DNA from: Bacteroides sp.
GTDB taxonomy: Bacteria; Bacteroidota; Bacteroidia; Bacteroidales; Bacteroidaceae
Length of the DNA stretch: 64,000 nt
Assembly: GCF_030151085.1 (NCBI RefSeq)
Contig: NZ_JASLER010000035.1
Coordinates: forward strand, 1 to 64,000
Direction: 5' to 3'
The notes under the pieces were generated by a model, which was not told the DNA's origin, did not search any database, and saw only the letters and a program-made list of their open reading frames with translations. Positions within the stretch are counted from its first letter, which is position 1. Each line of letters opens with the position of its first letter. Position numbers and translations under genes: made by a program. This document shows positions 8,914 to 17,320 of this stretch, in pieces.

Positions 8914-9750
8914 ATGAACCCATTATTAACTACTCAGCAAGAAACGTTCAGATCGGGAACAGATGATCTGGAATACTTCCATAACCGACTTGTAAAAATG
9001 AACAATGGCGCCTTGATATTTTGTATTCAGGGAGAAGCGGAAATCACCATTGATTTGCAGAAATATCACATTGTGCCTAATACGAGCATTATCATATTAC
9101 CCAAGTGCATATTCTCACTAACATCGGCAAGCGAAGACTTCAGTGCCCGCTATTTCGCTTATTCGGACGTGATGTTCAAGACCGCCTGCTTCCGGTTGGA
9201 CCCTCCTTTTATCCATTTTCTGAAAGAGAATGCTTGCTATACGCATACTGAGGAAAACCCATTGCGCGCACTCCGTGGACTAATCGCTGCAAGCGAAGGT
9301 ATCTATCTCGACTCCGAAAATCGCTTCCGTGAAACCATTGCACAAAACCTGCTGCAAATCTTCTTCTTCGATACCTTCGACAAGGTATCCCGCCTCTTCA
9401 CACCCGAACAGATAAATGGTAGTAACCGAGGAGAAGAATTGTTCAAAAAGTTCATAAGTTTGGTACATACGTACTGTATCACCCAGCGGGATGTTGCTTT
9501 TTACGCCGAACAACTTTGCATCTCTACCCGCTATCTGTCGTCCATCACCAATAAAATAGCAAAAGATTCCGCCAAAGAAATTATTGATGAGGTTTTGATG
9601 TTGGAGTTGAAAGTTGCCCTGCAATCAACCGACTTATCGCTGAAGGAGATTGCAGACAAGTATCGCTTCCCCGACCAATCCTTTTTCGGACGATATTTTA
9701 AGAAGCATACAGGGATGTCGCCCAAGGAGTATCGGACGAAGAAGGAATAA
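8914..9750 (+). CDS. AraC-family transcriptional regulator
   Basis: 278 residues. The N-terminal part (about 1-150) has a cupin-like beta-rich pattern (QGEAEITIDLQKYHIVPNTS), the ligand-sensing domain of this family. The C-terminal 90 residues carry two helix-turn-helix motifs, the first near YAEQLCISTRYLSS and the second in LSLKEIADKYRFPDQS, ending with the signature FGRYFKKHTGMSPKEYR. It is transcribed divergently from the efflux operon, so it most likely controls those genes and possibly itself in response to an exported compound. The inducer is unknown. Confidence 0.9.
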   Translation: MNPLLTTQQETFRSGTDDLEYFHNRLVKMNNGALIFCIQGEAEITIDLQKYHIVPNTSIIILPKCIFSLTSASEDFSARYFAYSDVMFKTACFRLDPPFIHFLKENACYTHTEENPLRALRGLIAASEGIYLDSENRFRETIAQNLLQIFFFDTFDKVSRLFTPEQINGSNRGEELFKKFISLVHTYCITQRDVAFYAEQLCISTRYLSSITNKIAKDSAKEIIDEVLMLELKVALQSTDLSLKEIADKYRFPDQSFFGRYFKKHTGMSPKEYRTKKE

Positions 9751-9801
9751 TGAATACACAAAGAAAAGGAAACAGAATATTACATTCTAAACAGTAATAC
9801 T

Positions 9802-9894
9802 TATCTTTGTTTTTTCCGACACCGAGGAAGGGCTTGTTCCCCGGTGTCGAGCAAGGGGTTACTCGGTGCCGAACCCTACCTTCCTCGGTGTTGA
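9802..9894 (+). ncRNA. Candidate structured RNA with tandem 22-nt units
   Basis: TATCTTTG at 9802-9809 fits the -7 consensus. Transcription would begin near 9816, exactly where a 15-bp stem opens (9817-9831 with 9879-9893, one G-U wobble). Between the arms lie two small hairpins (CTTG/CAAG and GGGTT/AACCC). Three copies of a TTCCTCGGTGTCGA-like 14-mer start at 9837, 9859 and 9881, exactly 22 nt apart, and an inverted copy lies at 9816-9829. No -33 TTG is seen at the usual spacing and no clear terminator follows. It could instead be a DNA repeat or a 3' structure of the araC-type transcript. Confidence 0.4.
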
Positions 9895-10048
9895 AGAAAG
9901 ACCCTACTCAGAAGGTACTCTGACGGGGGATAGCTCATTAGAGAGAGAACTTGATTAAATTTAAACATTATCACATGGTCTTCTCAAATGCAGAAACAAA
10001 CTGAATTTCTATTGCACATAACTGGATGATACATGAACTAAATGACTA
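9895..10048. other. Intergenic stretch without recognised gene
   Basis: This AT-rich sequence separates the structured 22-nt array from the large palindrome. I see no gene, only a weak 5-bp stem (TCAGA/TCTGA) near its left end. Confidence 0.5.
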
Positions 10049-10264
10049 TTTAGCGCAGCTTAAGCCTGAAGGGCTTTTATCTTACAGCCCAGGGCATCGC
10101 CCTGGGTCTCTGAATGCCTACACACTCTGCGCCCTGAAAGGGCATAAGACCTGTTATAGAGACTTTTGCCCTTTCAGGGCGCAACGTTAACAACCTATTA
10201 TATGTACCCAGGGCGATGCCCTGGGCTGTAAGATAAAAGCCCTTCAGGCTTAAGCTGCGCTAAA
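10049..10264. repeat. Nested palindrome with perfect 59-bp arms (REP/MITE-like)
   Basis: Arms 10049-10107 and 10206-10264 are perfect reverse complements of each other over 59 nt, beginning TTTAGCGCAGCTTAAGCC. Each arm also contains its own 8-bp palindrome around CCCAGGGC. Inside lies a second perfect 17-bp inverted pair (10128-10144 and 10167-10183, TGCGCCCTGAAAGGGCA). No coding sequence is present. The form is that of a non-autonomous repeat of the REP/BIME or MITE class, possibly mobilised in trans. The family is inferred. Confidence 0.8.
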
Positions 10265-10335
10265 CTCCCATTTACCTCAAAACCCATCCGAAATGAGGTA
10301 AATGATAATTTACCAGTCTGCATATAGGTGACTTT
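10265..10335. other. Short spacer with 10-bp inverted repeat
   Basis: ATTTACCTCA at 10270-10279 pairs with TGAGGTAAAT at 10294-10303. It lacks a T-run on either strand, so terminator function is not supported. Confidence 0.4.
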
Positions 10336-10554
10336 TACCGCTAGGAAGAGGTCACTCTCACGAATCCCCTGATTGTATTCATCTTGTTTGCATTGCCCAT
10401 TGTAGGCTGCATCGAGGTCTTCTCATTCAATCAGTTCAATACGGATGTCCCGCTTCTCGTAGATATTGTCTAAACGGCGTACTAAATTGCCGAATCGTGT
10501 TCTGTCAACCTCCAACTCGTCGCTGGAAGCTAAAAATATCTTGATGGTTTTCAT
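10336..10554 (-). pseudogene. Truncated N-terminal copy of the adjacent TPR gene
   Basis: These 219 bases align without gaps to the first 219 bases of the intact gene (13497-13715), with 9 differences counted by eye. The copy starts at an ATG (10552-10554) overlapping the TGA stop (10551-10553) of the intact gene. It encodes the same opening (MKTIKIFLASSDELEVD), but Trp44 has become TGA (10423-10425). Homology stops at codon 73, about 70 bp from the large palindrome. It is best read as the remnant of a downstream tandem paralogue. Confidence 0.85.
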
Positions 10555-13500
10555 GGTTTATGTTCTTTCAACCACTGCTTGGCCTTTTCATTGCCTAATT
10601 CAGCGCTACGAATATAATACTCTATCGCTTTATTCATGTCGTCTATCGCCTCGTAAGCTATCGCTACATGGCGATATGGATTCGCATAATCAGAATCAAT
10701 GTCTATGGCTTTCATTGCGGTTTCAATCGCTTTTTGATGCTCACCCATCTGATTATAGGTATAGGCGAGATTGTTTAGTATTATGGTATTATTCCCGTCT
10801 ATCTCCAATCCTTTCTGATACCATTCTATAGATTTTGATAAATTATTCAAATCACAATAGGTATCTCCTATTGCTCTAATAAGACTAACATCATTGGGGC
10901 CTCCTATATTAGCTTTAAGATACCATTTTAATGCTTTATTATACTCTCCTTGGTTATTATACACACTTCCTATATTGTAATAATTGGTGGCTGTATCAGG
11001 ATGTTCAACCCCAAGAACTTTTTCACGAATAGCTAAAGCCTTAAAATGCCATTCCAATGCTTTATCATACTCTACTTGGCTATCATATACAGATCCTATA
11101 TTGTTATAGCTGGTGGCTGTATCAGGATGTTCAACCCCGAGAACCTTTTCATGAATAGCTAAAGCTTTAAAATACCATTCCAATGCTTTATCATACTCCC
11201 CTTTGCTATCATATGCAAATCCTATATTGTTATAACTGGTGGCTGTCTTAGGATGTTCAACCCCGAGAACCTTTTCACGAATAGCTAAAGCCTTAAAATG
11301 CCATTCCAATGCTTTATCATATTCTCCTTTGCTATCATATACAGATCCTATATTGCTATAGCTGGTGGCTGTCTTAGGATGTTCAACCCCGAGAACCTTT
11401 TCACGAATAGCTAAAGCCTTAAAATGCCATTCCAATGCTTTATCATACTCTCCTTGGCTATCATATATCGCTCCTATATTGTTATAGCTGGTGGCTGTAT
11501 CAGGATGTTCGATCCCGAGAATCTTTTCACGAATGGCTAAAGCCCTCAAATACCATTCCAATGCTTTATCATACTTTCCTTGGTTATCATACACCAATCC
11601 TATATTGCTATAGCTGTCGGCTGTATCAGGATGTTCAACCCCGAGAACTTTTTCACGAATAGCTAAAGCCTTAAAATGCCATTCCAATGCTTTATCATAC
11701 TCTCCTTGGCTATCATATACAGATCCTATATTGTTATAGCTGGTGGCTGTCTTAGGATGTTCAACCCCGAGAACCTTTTCACGAATGGTTAAAGCCTTAA
11801 AAAAACATTCCAATGCTTTATCATACTCTCCTTGGTTACTATATATCGCTCCTATATTGTTATAGCTAGTGGCTGTATTAGGATGTTCGATCCCGAGAAT
11901 CTTTTCACGAATGGCTAAAGCCTTAAAAAAACATTCCAATGCTTTATCATACTCTCCTTGACTACTATATATGGAGCCTATATTGTTATAGCTGGTGGCT
12001 GTATCAGGATGTTCAACCCCGAGAACTTTTTCACGAATAGTTAAAGCTTTCAAATACCATTCCAATGCTTTGTCATACTCCCCTTGGTTACTATATATGG
12101 AGCCTATATTGCTATAGTTGGTGGCAGTCTTAGGATGTTCAACCCCGAGAATCTTTTCATGAATAGCTAAAGCTTTCAAATACCATTCCAATGCTTTATC
12201 ATACTCTCCTTGGCTATTACATACAACTCCTATATTGTTATAGCTGCCGGCTGTATCAGGATGTTCGATTCCGAGAACCTTTTCACGAATCGTTAAAGCT
12301 TTAAAATACCATTCCAATGCTTTATCATACTCTCCTTGGCTATCATATATCGCTCCTATATTGTTATAGCTGCTGGCTGTCTTAGGATGTTCAACCCCGA
12401 GAACCTTTTCATAGATAGCTAAAGCCTTAAAATGCCATTCCAATGCTTTATCATACTCTCCTTGGTTATCATATACCATTCCTATATTGTTATAGCTGGT
12501 GGCTGTGTGCTGATTTTCCAAGCCATACAAGATTTTGCCAATAGAAATTAGTTCTTGATAAATTACTAAGGCCTTGTCATACCGGGCATAATTAAAAAGA
12601 AAAGTTCCATATTCACGGAGTAAATCCCCATACACTTCTTTATTCATCTCCACTTCTTTAGCCAATCGCATCGCTTCGTCATAGCATTGTTCAATCTCCA
12701 CGAAACGGTTTTCATTACTGTAGATAGTTAGCAAGTTTTTGGCTCGCAGGCGATACTCTTCTATATTAGAGAATACAGCCTTTTGAGCCTCTTCGGTCAG
12801 TTGCTTGCCCATGCGGTAGTTCTCTAAGTTGCGTCGGGTGTCGGCTTCTATTTCTTTGGGGTCGAGAATGGCATTGGCTCCCATGTTGTCGCCCGCTTCG
12901 AAGCGATCAATGGCACGGCGCAGGCGGTCGCTTGACGCACGTCCTTGCAGCGACACAATGGTGAGGGCGGTATCCAAGAGTGATTTCTCTAAATCATTCA
13001 GCTTCTCTTGGAGGTTATATCGCTCAGTGCGCTTACTGCCCAGTAATTGTTCTATGGTCTCGTTGGGCGTGGTGGCAAGGATGCTTTCAAAGGCGGCGAT
13101 TTCGCCTTGTACTTTGGCAAGGTTCTCTTTCCATTCAATATACTGTTGGTTATTGGCTGTAAAAGGCACTTGGCTCAAGTCGGCTACAGGCATGGAGTCC
13201 AGCTTTACTTGTGCGTTCTCCACTTCCAACTTTAGTCCCGACAGGCGGTTGCTCTCCACTAATTGCAACTGCATCACAAAGTGGAGCTGCATGGTATCGG
13301 TATTGCCATAGCGGCACCAGTAGTGCCCCATCTCGTCGAACAAGCGTTTCTTGAAGGCTGTCAGTTCGGGCTGTTCCTGCTCGTCCTCCGCCAAGTCCTT
13401 CATATAGGCATAAACTTTGGGCGAAGCGTGCATTTTGAACTCTTCGGTTGCCACATTGAACTCTTCAAGCGTGAATTTGCCCGCCTTTTGATGAAATACC

Positions 13501-13715
13501 GCCAGGAAGAGGTCGCTCTCACGAATCTCTTGATTGTATTCATCTTGTTTGCGTTGCCCGTTGTAGGCTGCATCGAGGTCTTCCCATTCAATCAGTTCAA
13601 TACGGATGTCCCGCTTCTCGTAGATTTTGTCTAAACGGCGTACTAAATTGCCGAATCGTGCTCTGTCAACCTCCAACTCGTCGCTGGAAGCTAAAAATAT
13701 CTTGATGGTTTTCAT
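10551..13715 (-). CDS. TIR/DUF4062-like N-terminal domain with long TPR array
   Basis: 1054 residues, no signal peptide, presumably cytoplasmic. Residues 1-95 resemble DUF4062/TIR-fold domains: KIFLASSDELEVDR, IELIEWEDLDAA, ESDLFLAVFH and GKFTLEEFNVA. The acidic pair Glu84-Glu85 sits where TIR and nucleoside-deoxyribosyltransferase-like enzymes keep a catalytic Glu. Residues 150-330 are helical and partly coiled coil. From about residue 400 come twelve full 42-residue kinesin-light-chain-type TPRs (consensus NIGxxYDSQGEYDKALEW, then KALAIREKVLGVEHPDTA), a partial thirteenth, then about three 34-residue TPRs. This layout is common in bacterial conflict or signalling proteins, where repeats sense and the N-terminus acts. 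The precise function is unknown. The stop overlaps the start of a truncated copy. Confidence 0.8.
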   Translation of the reverse strand: MKTIKIFLASSDELEVDRARFGNLVRRLDKIYEKRDIRIELIEWEDLDAAYNGQRKQDEYNQEIRESDLFLAVFHQKAGKFTLEEFNVATEEFKMHASPKVYAYMKDLAEDEQEQPELTAFKKRLFDEMGHYWCRYGNTDTMQLHFVMQLQLVESNRLSGLKLEVENAQVKLDSMPVADLSQVPFTANNQQYIEWKENLAKVQGEIAAFESILATTPNETIEQLLGSKRTERYNLQEKLNDLEKSLLDTALTIVSLQGRASSDRLRRAIDRFEAGDNMGANAILDPKEIEADTRRNLENYRMGKQLTEEAQKAVFSNIEEYRLRAKNLLTIYSNENRFVEIEQCYDEAMRLAKEVEMNKEVYGDLLREYGTFLFNYARYDKALVIYQELISIGKILYGLENQHTATSYNNIGMVYDNQGEYDKALEWHFKALAIYEKVLGVEHPKTASSYNNIGAIYDSQGEYDKALEWYFKALTIREKVLGIEHPDTAGSYNNIGVVCNSQGEYDKALEWYLKALAIHEKILGVEHPKTATNYSNIGSIYSNQGEYDKALEWYLKALTIREKVLGVEHPDTATSYNNIGSIYSSQGEYDKALECFFKALAIREKILGIEHPNTATSYNNIGAIYSNQGEYDKALECFFKALTIREKVLGVEHPKTATSYNNIGSVYDSQGEYDKALEWHFKALAIREKVLGVEHPDTADSYSNIGLVYDNQGKYDKALEWYLRALAIREKILGIEHPDTATSYNNIGAIYDSQGEYDKALEWHFKALAIREKVLGVEHPKTATSYSNIGSVYDSKGEYDKALEWHFKALAIREKVLGVEHPKTATSYNNIGFAYDSKGEYDKALEWYFKALAIHEKVLGVEHPDTATSYNNIGSVYDSQVEYDKALEWHFKALAIREKVLGVEHPDTATNYYNIGSVYNNQGEYNKALKWYLKANIGGPNDVSLIRAIGDTYCDLNNLSKSIEWYQKGLEIDGNNTIILNNLAYTYNQMGEHQKAIETAMKAIDIDSDYANPYRHVAIAYEAIDDMNKAIEYYIRSAELGNEKAKQWLKEHKP
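10928..12520 (-). repeat. Tandem 126-bp repeats encoding 42-residue TPRs
   Basis: About 12.5 units of 126 bp lie inside the gene at 10551-13715. They are very similar at DNA level and differ in a few switchable positions (EWHF, EWYF, EWYL or ECFF; IREK, IHEK or IYEK; HPDTA or HPKTA). Combinations are mosaic along the array, as expected from unequal crossing-over or gene conversion. Boundaries are approximate. Confidence 0.85.
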
Positions 13716-13887
13716 GGTAATAGGATGGTGTGTAATTCATGGTGATTTTTTAAAATTTAGCATAAATGTAAAGAAAATAATTGGAGTAGTGGTGTCTTTC
13801 ACTGTAAAAAATGCTCTGTCAAGTTATTTTTCAAGAATCCCCCGTAGCCTTGTCCTTAGAAACTGCTTGAAAAGGAAACGGCTATTA

Positions 13888-13917
13888 TTGTATATCTATC
13901 TGAAAGTATTACCTTTG
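13888..13917 (+). promoter_or_regulatory. Bacteroides-type promoter for DMT transporter gene
   Basis: TTG at 13888-13890 and TACCTTTG at 13910-13917, separated by exactly 19 nt, match the sigma-ABfr promoter. The start codon at 13941 follows 23 nt downstream. Confidence 0.7.
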
Positions 13918-13940
13918 CCCCTACTTTTATAAGGAAGCAC

Positions 13941-14825
13941 ATGAATGCTAAGAATAACTACATCTATCATCTGATAGCCATTCTCACAGTTTCTATCTGG
14001 GGATTGACCTTTATCTCTACTAAAGTATTAATAAACAACGGACTGACACCGCAAGAAATCTTCCTGTTACGTTTTGTTATTGCTTATATCGGAATCTGGT
14101 TTATTTCTCCCCGGAAACTATTTGCCAATTCGTGGAAAGATGAAGGTTGGTTATTGCTGGGTGGACTTACAGGTGGGTCAATCTACTTCCTTACGGAAAA
14201 TACAGCATTAGGTATTACACTTGCCTGCGATGTTGCTTTCATTGTTTGCATGACTCCGCTGTTGACTACTATACTGGCTTTGCTAATCTATAAGAAAGAG
14301 CGGGCTACTCCGATGCTAATCGGTGGTTCACTTATAGCGTTGGCAGGTGTTGCAATGGTGGTCTATAACGGACACTTCGTGCTGAATCTCTCTCCACTGG
14401 GAGATTTCCTTTCACTGCTGGCCGCACTATCATGGGCATTCTATAGCCTGATTATGCGCAAACTGCTCAACCGATACGATACCGTTTTCATTACCCGCAA
14501 AATATTCTTCTACGGTTTGCTGACTATACTTCCCGCTTTCCTTTATTCGCCTTGGCAGGTAAATTTGTCTATCCTAACCGAACCCAGCGTACTGCTGAAC
14601 CTTCTATTTTTAGGAGTTATTGCATCGCTGGTCTGCTTCGTTGTCTGGAATATTATCCTGAAACGGCTGGGGACTATCCGTGCTTCCAATTACATTTATC
14701 TCAATCCGCTTGCAACAATGCTGGGTTCCGCTTTTCTGTTGAGCGAACCTATTACTTATATGATGGTGATCGGTGCAGGGCTTATACTGGGGGGAGTATA
14801 TTTGGCTGGAAGAAAGAAAACATAA
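13941..14825 (+). CDS. EamA/DMT-family inner-membrane transporter
   Basis: 294 residues with about ten hydrophobic segments arranged as two EamA repeats (roughly 5-140 and 150-290). The first starts with the signature AILTVSIWGLTFISTKVLI, and the second contains LAALSWAFYSLIMRKLL and the Pro-containing last pair. It belongs to the drug/metabolite exporter superfamily (RhaT/YdcZ-like), with usually ten helices and broad metabolite-export roles. Substrate unknown. It has its own promoter and lies 77 nt upstream of the hexosaminidase gene, which has its own -7 box, so they need not be one operon. Confidence 0.88.
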   Translation: MNAKNNYIYHLIAILTVSIWGLTFISTKVLINNGLTPQEIFLLRFVIAYIGIWFISPRKLFANSWKDEGWLLLGGLTGGSIYFLTENTALGITLACDVAFIVCMTPLLTTILALLIYKKERATPMLIGGSLIALAGVAMVVYNGHFVLNLSPLGDFLSLLAALSWAFYSLIMRKLLNRYDTVFITRKIFFYGLLTILPAFLYSPWQVNLSILTEPSVLLNLLFLGVIASLVCFVVWNIILKRLGTIRASNYIYLNPLATMLGSAFLLSEPITYMMVIGAGLILGGVYLAGRKKT

Positions 14826-14866
14826 TATACCGGCCCTATTCTATCATCACTTCACTAAATTTTCTT

Positions 14867-14874
14867 TATATTTG
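14867..14874 (+). promoter_or_regulatory. -7 box for GH20 gene
   Basis: TATATTTG fits TAnnTTTG, 28 nt before the start at 14903. No TTG is visible at the standard upstream spacing. Confidence 0.5.
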
Positions 14875-14902
14875 TCAGGTATTCATTTAATCTATTTATA
14901 CC

Positions 14903-17287
14903 ATGAAAAAACTTAACCGTGCACTCTTTGCGGGTGCTTTGGCTTTAGTCTGCACTTCCTGCCACAAAGTAACTGAAGCCAATTATCAAGTAATTCCCCT
15001 CCCCCAAGAGATGAATTTTACAAAGGAAACACCATTCGAGCTAGATGGAAACACAACAATTGTTTATCCTGAAAATAATGTTCTACTGAAACGTAATGCT
15101 GAATTCCTGGCAGAGTATCTGACGCAGGCAGCTATCGGTATCGATAATCCTCCAACACAAGCCGTTGCCGAAGGTGCAGAAGTGAAGGGTCAAACCATTG
15201 TACTGGGACTTGATCCTACCATCGAAAACCAAGAAGGCTATGTGCTGACCGTAACTCCCAAGAATGTATTCATCAAAGGAAAAACAGAAAATGGAGTATT
15301 CTATGGCATTCAAACACTACGCAAATCAATCCCACCTACAAAGACCGGCTTTGAAAATATCGCTTTACCCACCGGAACCATCAAGGACGCTCCCCGATTC
15401 TCTTATCGTGGTATGCACCTCGACGTAGGGCGCCACTTCTTCCCCGTAGAATTCATCAAAGAGTATATCGACCTGTTGGCTCTGCATAATATGAACACTT
15501 TTCACTGGCATCTGACCGAAGACCAAGGCTGGCGAATTGAAATCAAGAAATATCCCAAGCTGACAGAAATAGGTTCAATACGTAACCGTACCGTGATTGG
15601 CAGAAATACAAATGAGTATGACAATACCCCTTACGGTGGTTTCTATACTCAAGAGCAAGCTAAGGAAATCGTAAAGTATGCACAAGACCGCTATATTACA
15701 GTGATTCCCGAAGTCGATCTTCCCGGTCACATGCTGGCTGCGCTGGCCGCTTATCCGGATATGGGCTGTACCGGTGGTCCTTACGAAGTATGCCCGCGCT
15801 GGGGCGTATTTGAAGATGTAATCTGTATCGGCAACGAGAAGTCCATGCAGTTCCTCGAAGATGTGATGGCAGAAATTGTCGAGATATTCCCCTCCGAATA
15901 TATCCACATCGGTGGCGACGAAGCACCCCGTACCCGTTGGGAAAAATGTCCCAAATGCCAGGCACGTATCAAAGCGGAAGGATTGAAAGCGGATAAGGAA
16001 CATACAGCCGAAGACCGTTTGCAGAGTTATTGCATGACCCGTATCGAGAAGTTCCTCAACAGCAAAGGACGCCGGATTATCGGTTGGGACGAAATATTGG
16101 AAGGTGATGTTGCTCCGAATGCCACTGTAATGTCATGGCGCGGTTCGGAAGGTGGTATCAAAGCCGCACAAATGGGACACGATGTGATTATGACCCCTAA
16201 TAATTTTTGCTACTTTGATTATTATCAGTCGGCCGATTCCAAAGACGAGCCATTCGGCATCGGAGGCTATGTACCTGTAGAAAAAGTATATAGTTTGGAA
16301 CCTACCGCTTCACTTACTGAAGAACAAGCTAAGCACATCCTCGGCGCACAAGCCAACCTTTGGACAGAGTATATTGCCACCCCTCAACATGTGGAGTATA
16401 TGATACTACCCCGTATGGCAGCCCTTGCCGAAGTACAATGGACACAACCGGAAAAGAAAGACTACAAAGACTTTACCAGTCGTCTGGCACGTCTCATTAA
16501 ATTATATGAAAGAGACGGTTTGAATTACGCTAAACACGTATTCGACATAAAAGCTGAATACAACTCCACCAAAGAGGAGTCGGGAAATAGCAACGGAGCA
16601 ATTGTAGCTGTTCTAAGTACGATTGATAATGCGCCCATCTACTATACTCTGGATGGAACAGAACCGACTTCCGCATCACAGTTATATAATAGAACAGGAG
16701 TAGTCATCGACCAATCAGCCGATTTTCGTGCCATTGCCATTCGTCCCGAAGGAACAAGTAAAATGATTGAAAAGAAAATCTCTTTTAATAAAGCAACCCT
16801 CCGCCCTATTGAACTGATCGGTACTCAACCTGCTCCAAAGTACTCTTTCGGAGGAGCTAACACATTAGTAGATGGTATGATTGGGAATGAAAGCTATTCA
16901 TCCGGTTCCTGGTTGGGCTTTATAGACGGAGATGTGACCGCAGTTATTGACCTTGGCAATCCGGCCGCCGTAAATGCAGAACCGATAAAAGTTAAACGTG
17001 TGGCCACTCATGCAATTGTAGAACTGAATTCCTGGATTATGGGAAGCACCGGTCTGGTAGTTTCCGTGTCGGATGACAACAAGGAGTTTCGTGAAGTAGC
17101 AAGCAAAGTGTTTCCTGCTGAAACAGATATCAACAAAAAGGAAATAGGTAATTATGAAGTAACCTTTGAGCCGGTAAATGCACGCTATGTAAAAGTTGTC
17201 ATCAAGCGTACACCTGCCTTACCCAAAGGGCATGCAGGAGAAGGAAAAGTTCCTTTCTTGTTCATCGACGAAATCGAAGTTGAATAG
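14903..17287 (+). CDS. Beta-N-acetylhexosaminidase lipoprotein, GH20
   Basis: 794 residues. The signal peptide ends CTSC (Cys20), a likely lipidation site with a slightly unusual lipobox. Domains in order: GH20b N-terminal domain (about 25-160), GH20 TIM barrel (about 165-510) with the catalytic pair in HIGGDEAP (Asp339-Glu340) and HWHLTEDQGWR upstream, a chitobiase C-terminal domain (IYYTLDGTEPT, about 575-620), and an F5/8-type carbohydrate-binding region (about 650-790). It removes terminal GlcNAc or GalNAc from glycans by substrate-assisted catalysis. In Bacteroides such enzymes work on host N-glycans, mucin or glycolipids, in the periplasm or on the surface. No SusC/D pair is adjacent. 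Confidence 0.93.
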   Translation: MKKLNRALFAGALALVCTSCHKVTEANYQVIPLPQEMNFTKETPFELDGNTTIVYPENNVLLKRNAEFLAEYLTQAAIGIDNPPTQAVAEGAEVKGQTIVLGLDPTIENQEGYVLTVTPKNVFIKGKTENGVFYGIQTLRKSIPPTKTGFENIALPTGTIKDAPRFSYRGMHLDVGRHFFPVEFIKEYIDLLALHNMNTFHWHLTEDQGWRIEIKKYPKLTEIGSIRNRTVIGRNTNEYDNTPYGGFYTQEQAKEIVKYAQDRYITVIPEVDLPGHMLAALAAYPDMGCTGGPYEVCPRWGVFEDVICIGNEKSMQFLEDVMAEIVEIFPSEYIHIGGDEAPRTRWEKCPKCQARIKAEGLKADKEHTAEDRLQSYCMTRIEKFLNSKGRRIIGWDEILEGDVAPNATVMSWRGSEGGIKAAQMGHDVIMTPNNFCYFDYYQSADSKDEPFGIGGYVPVEKVYSLEPTASLTEEQAKHILGAQANLWTEYIATPQHVEYMILPRMAALAEVQWTQPEKKDYKDFTSRLARLIKLYERDGLNYAKHVFDIKAEYNSTKEESGNSNGAIVAVLSTIDNAPIYYTLDGTEPTSASQLYNRTGVVIDQSADFRAIAIRPEGTSKMIEKKISFNKATLRPIELIGTQPAPKYSFGGANTLVDGMIGNESYSSGSWLGFIDGDVTAVIDLGNPAAVNAEPIKVKRVATHAIVELNSWIMGSTGLVVSVSDDNKEFREVASKVFPAETDINKKEIGNYEVTFEPVNARYVKVVIKRTPALPKGHAGEGKVPFLFIDEIEVE

Positions 17288-17320
17288 GGAACTATTCTCC
17301 GGAGTCAAACACTCCATCCG

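Noticed and set aside
10049..10264. Insertion sequence
   Set aside because: Too short and without any transposase frame. Kept as a palindromic repeat instead.
10270..10303. Terminator for the truncated TPR copy
   Set aside because: A 10-bp stem is present but no T-run follows on either strand.
10466..10831. Plus-strand ORF whose start matches another ORF at 13627-13932
   Set aside because: Both are antisense frames over the duplicated N-terminus of the TPR gene. Their likeness only reflects the duplication.
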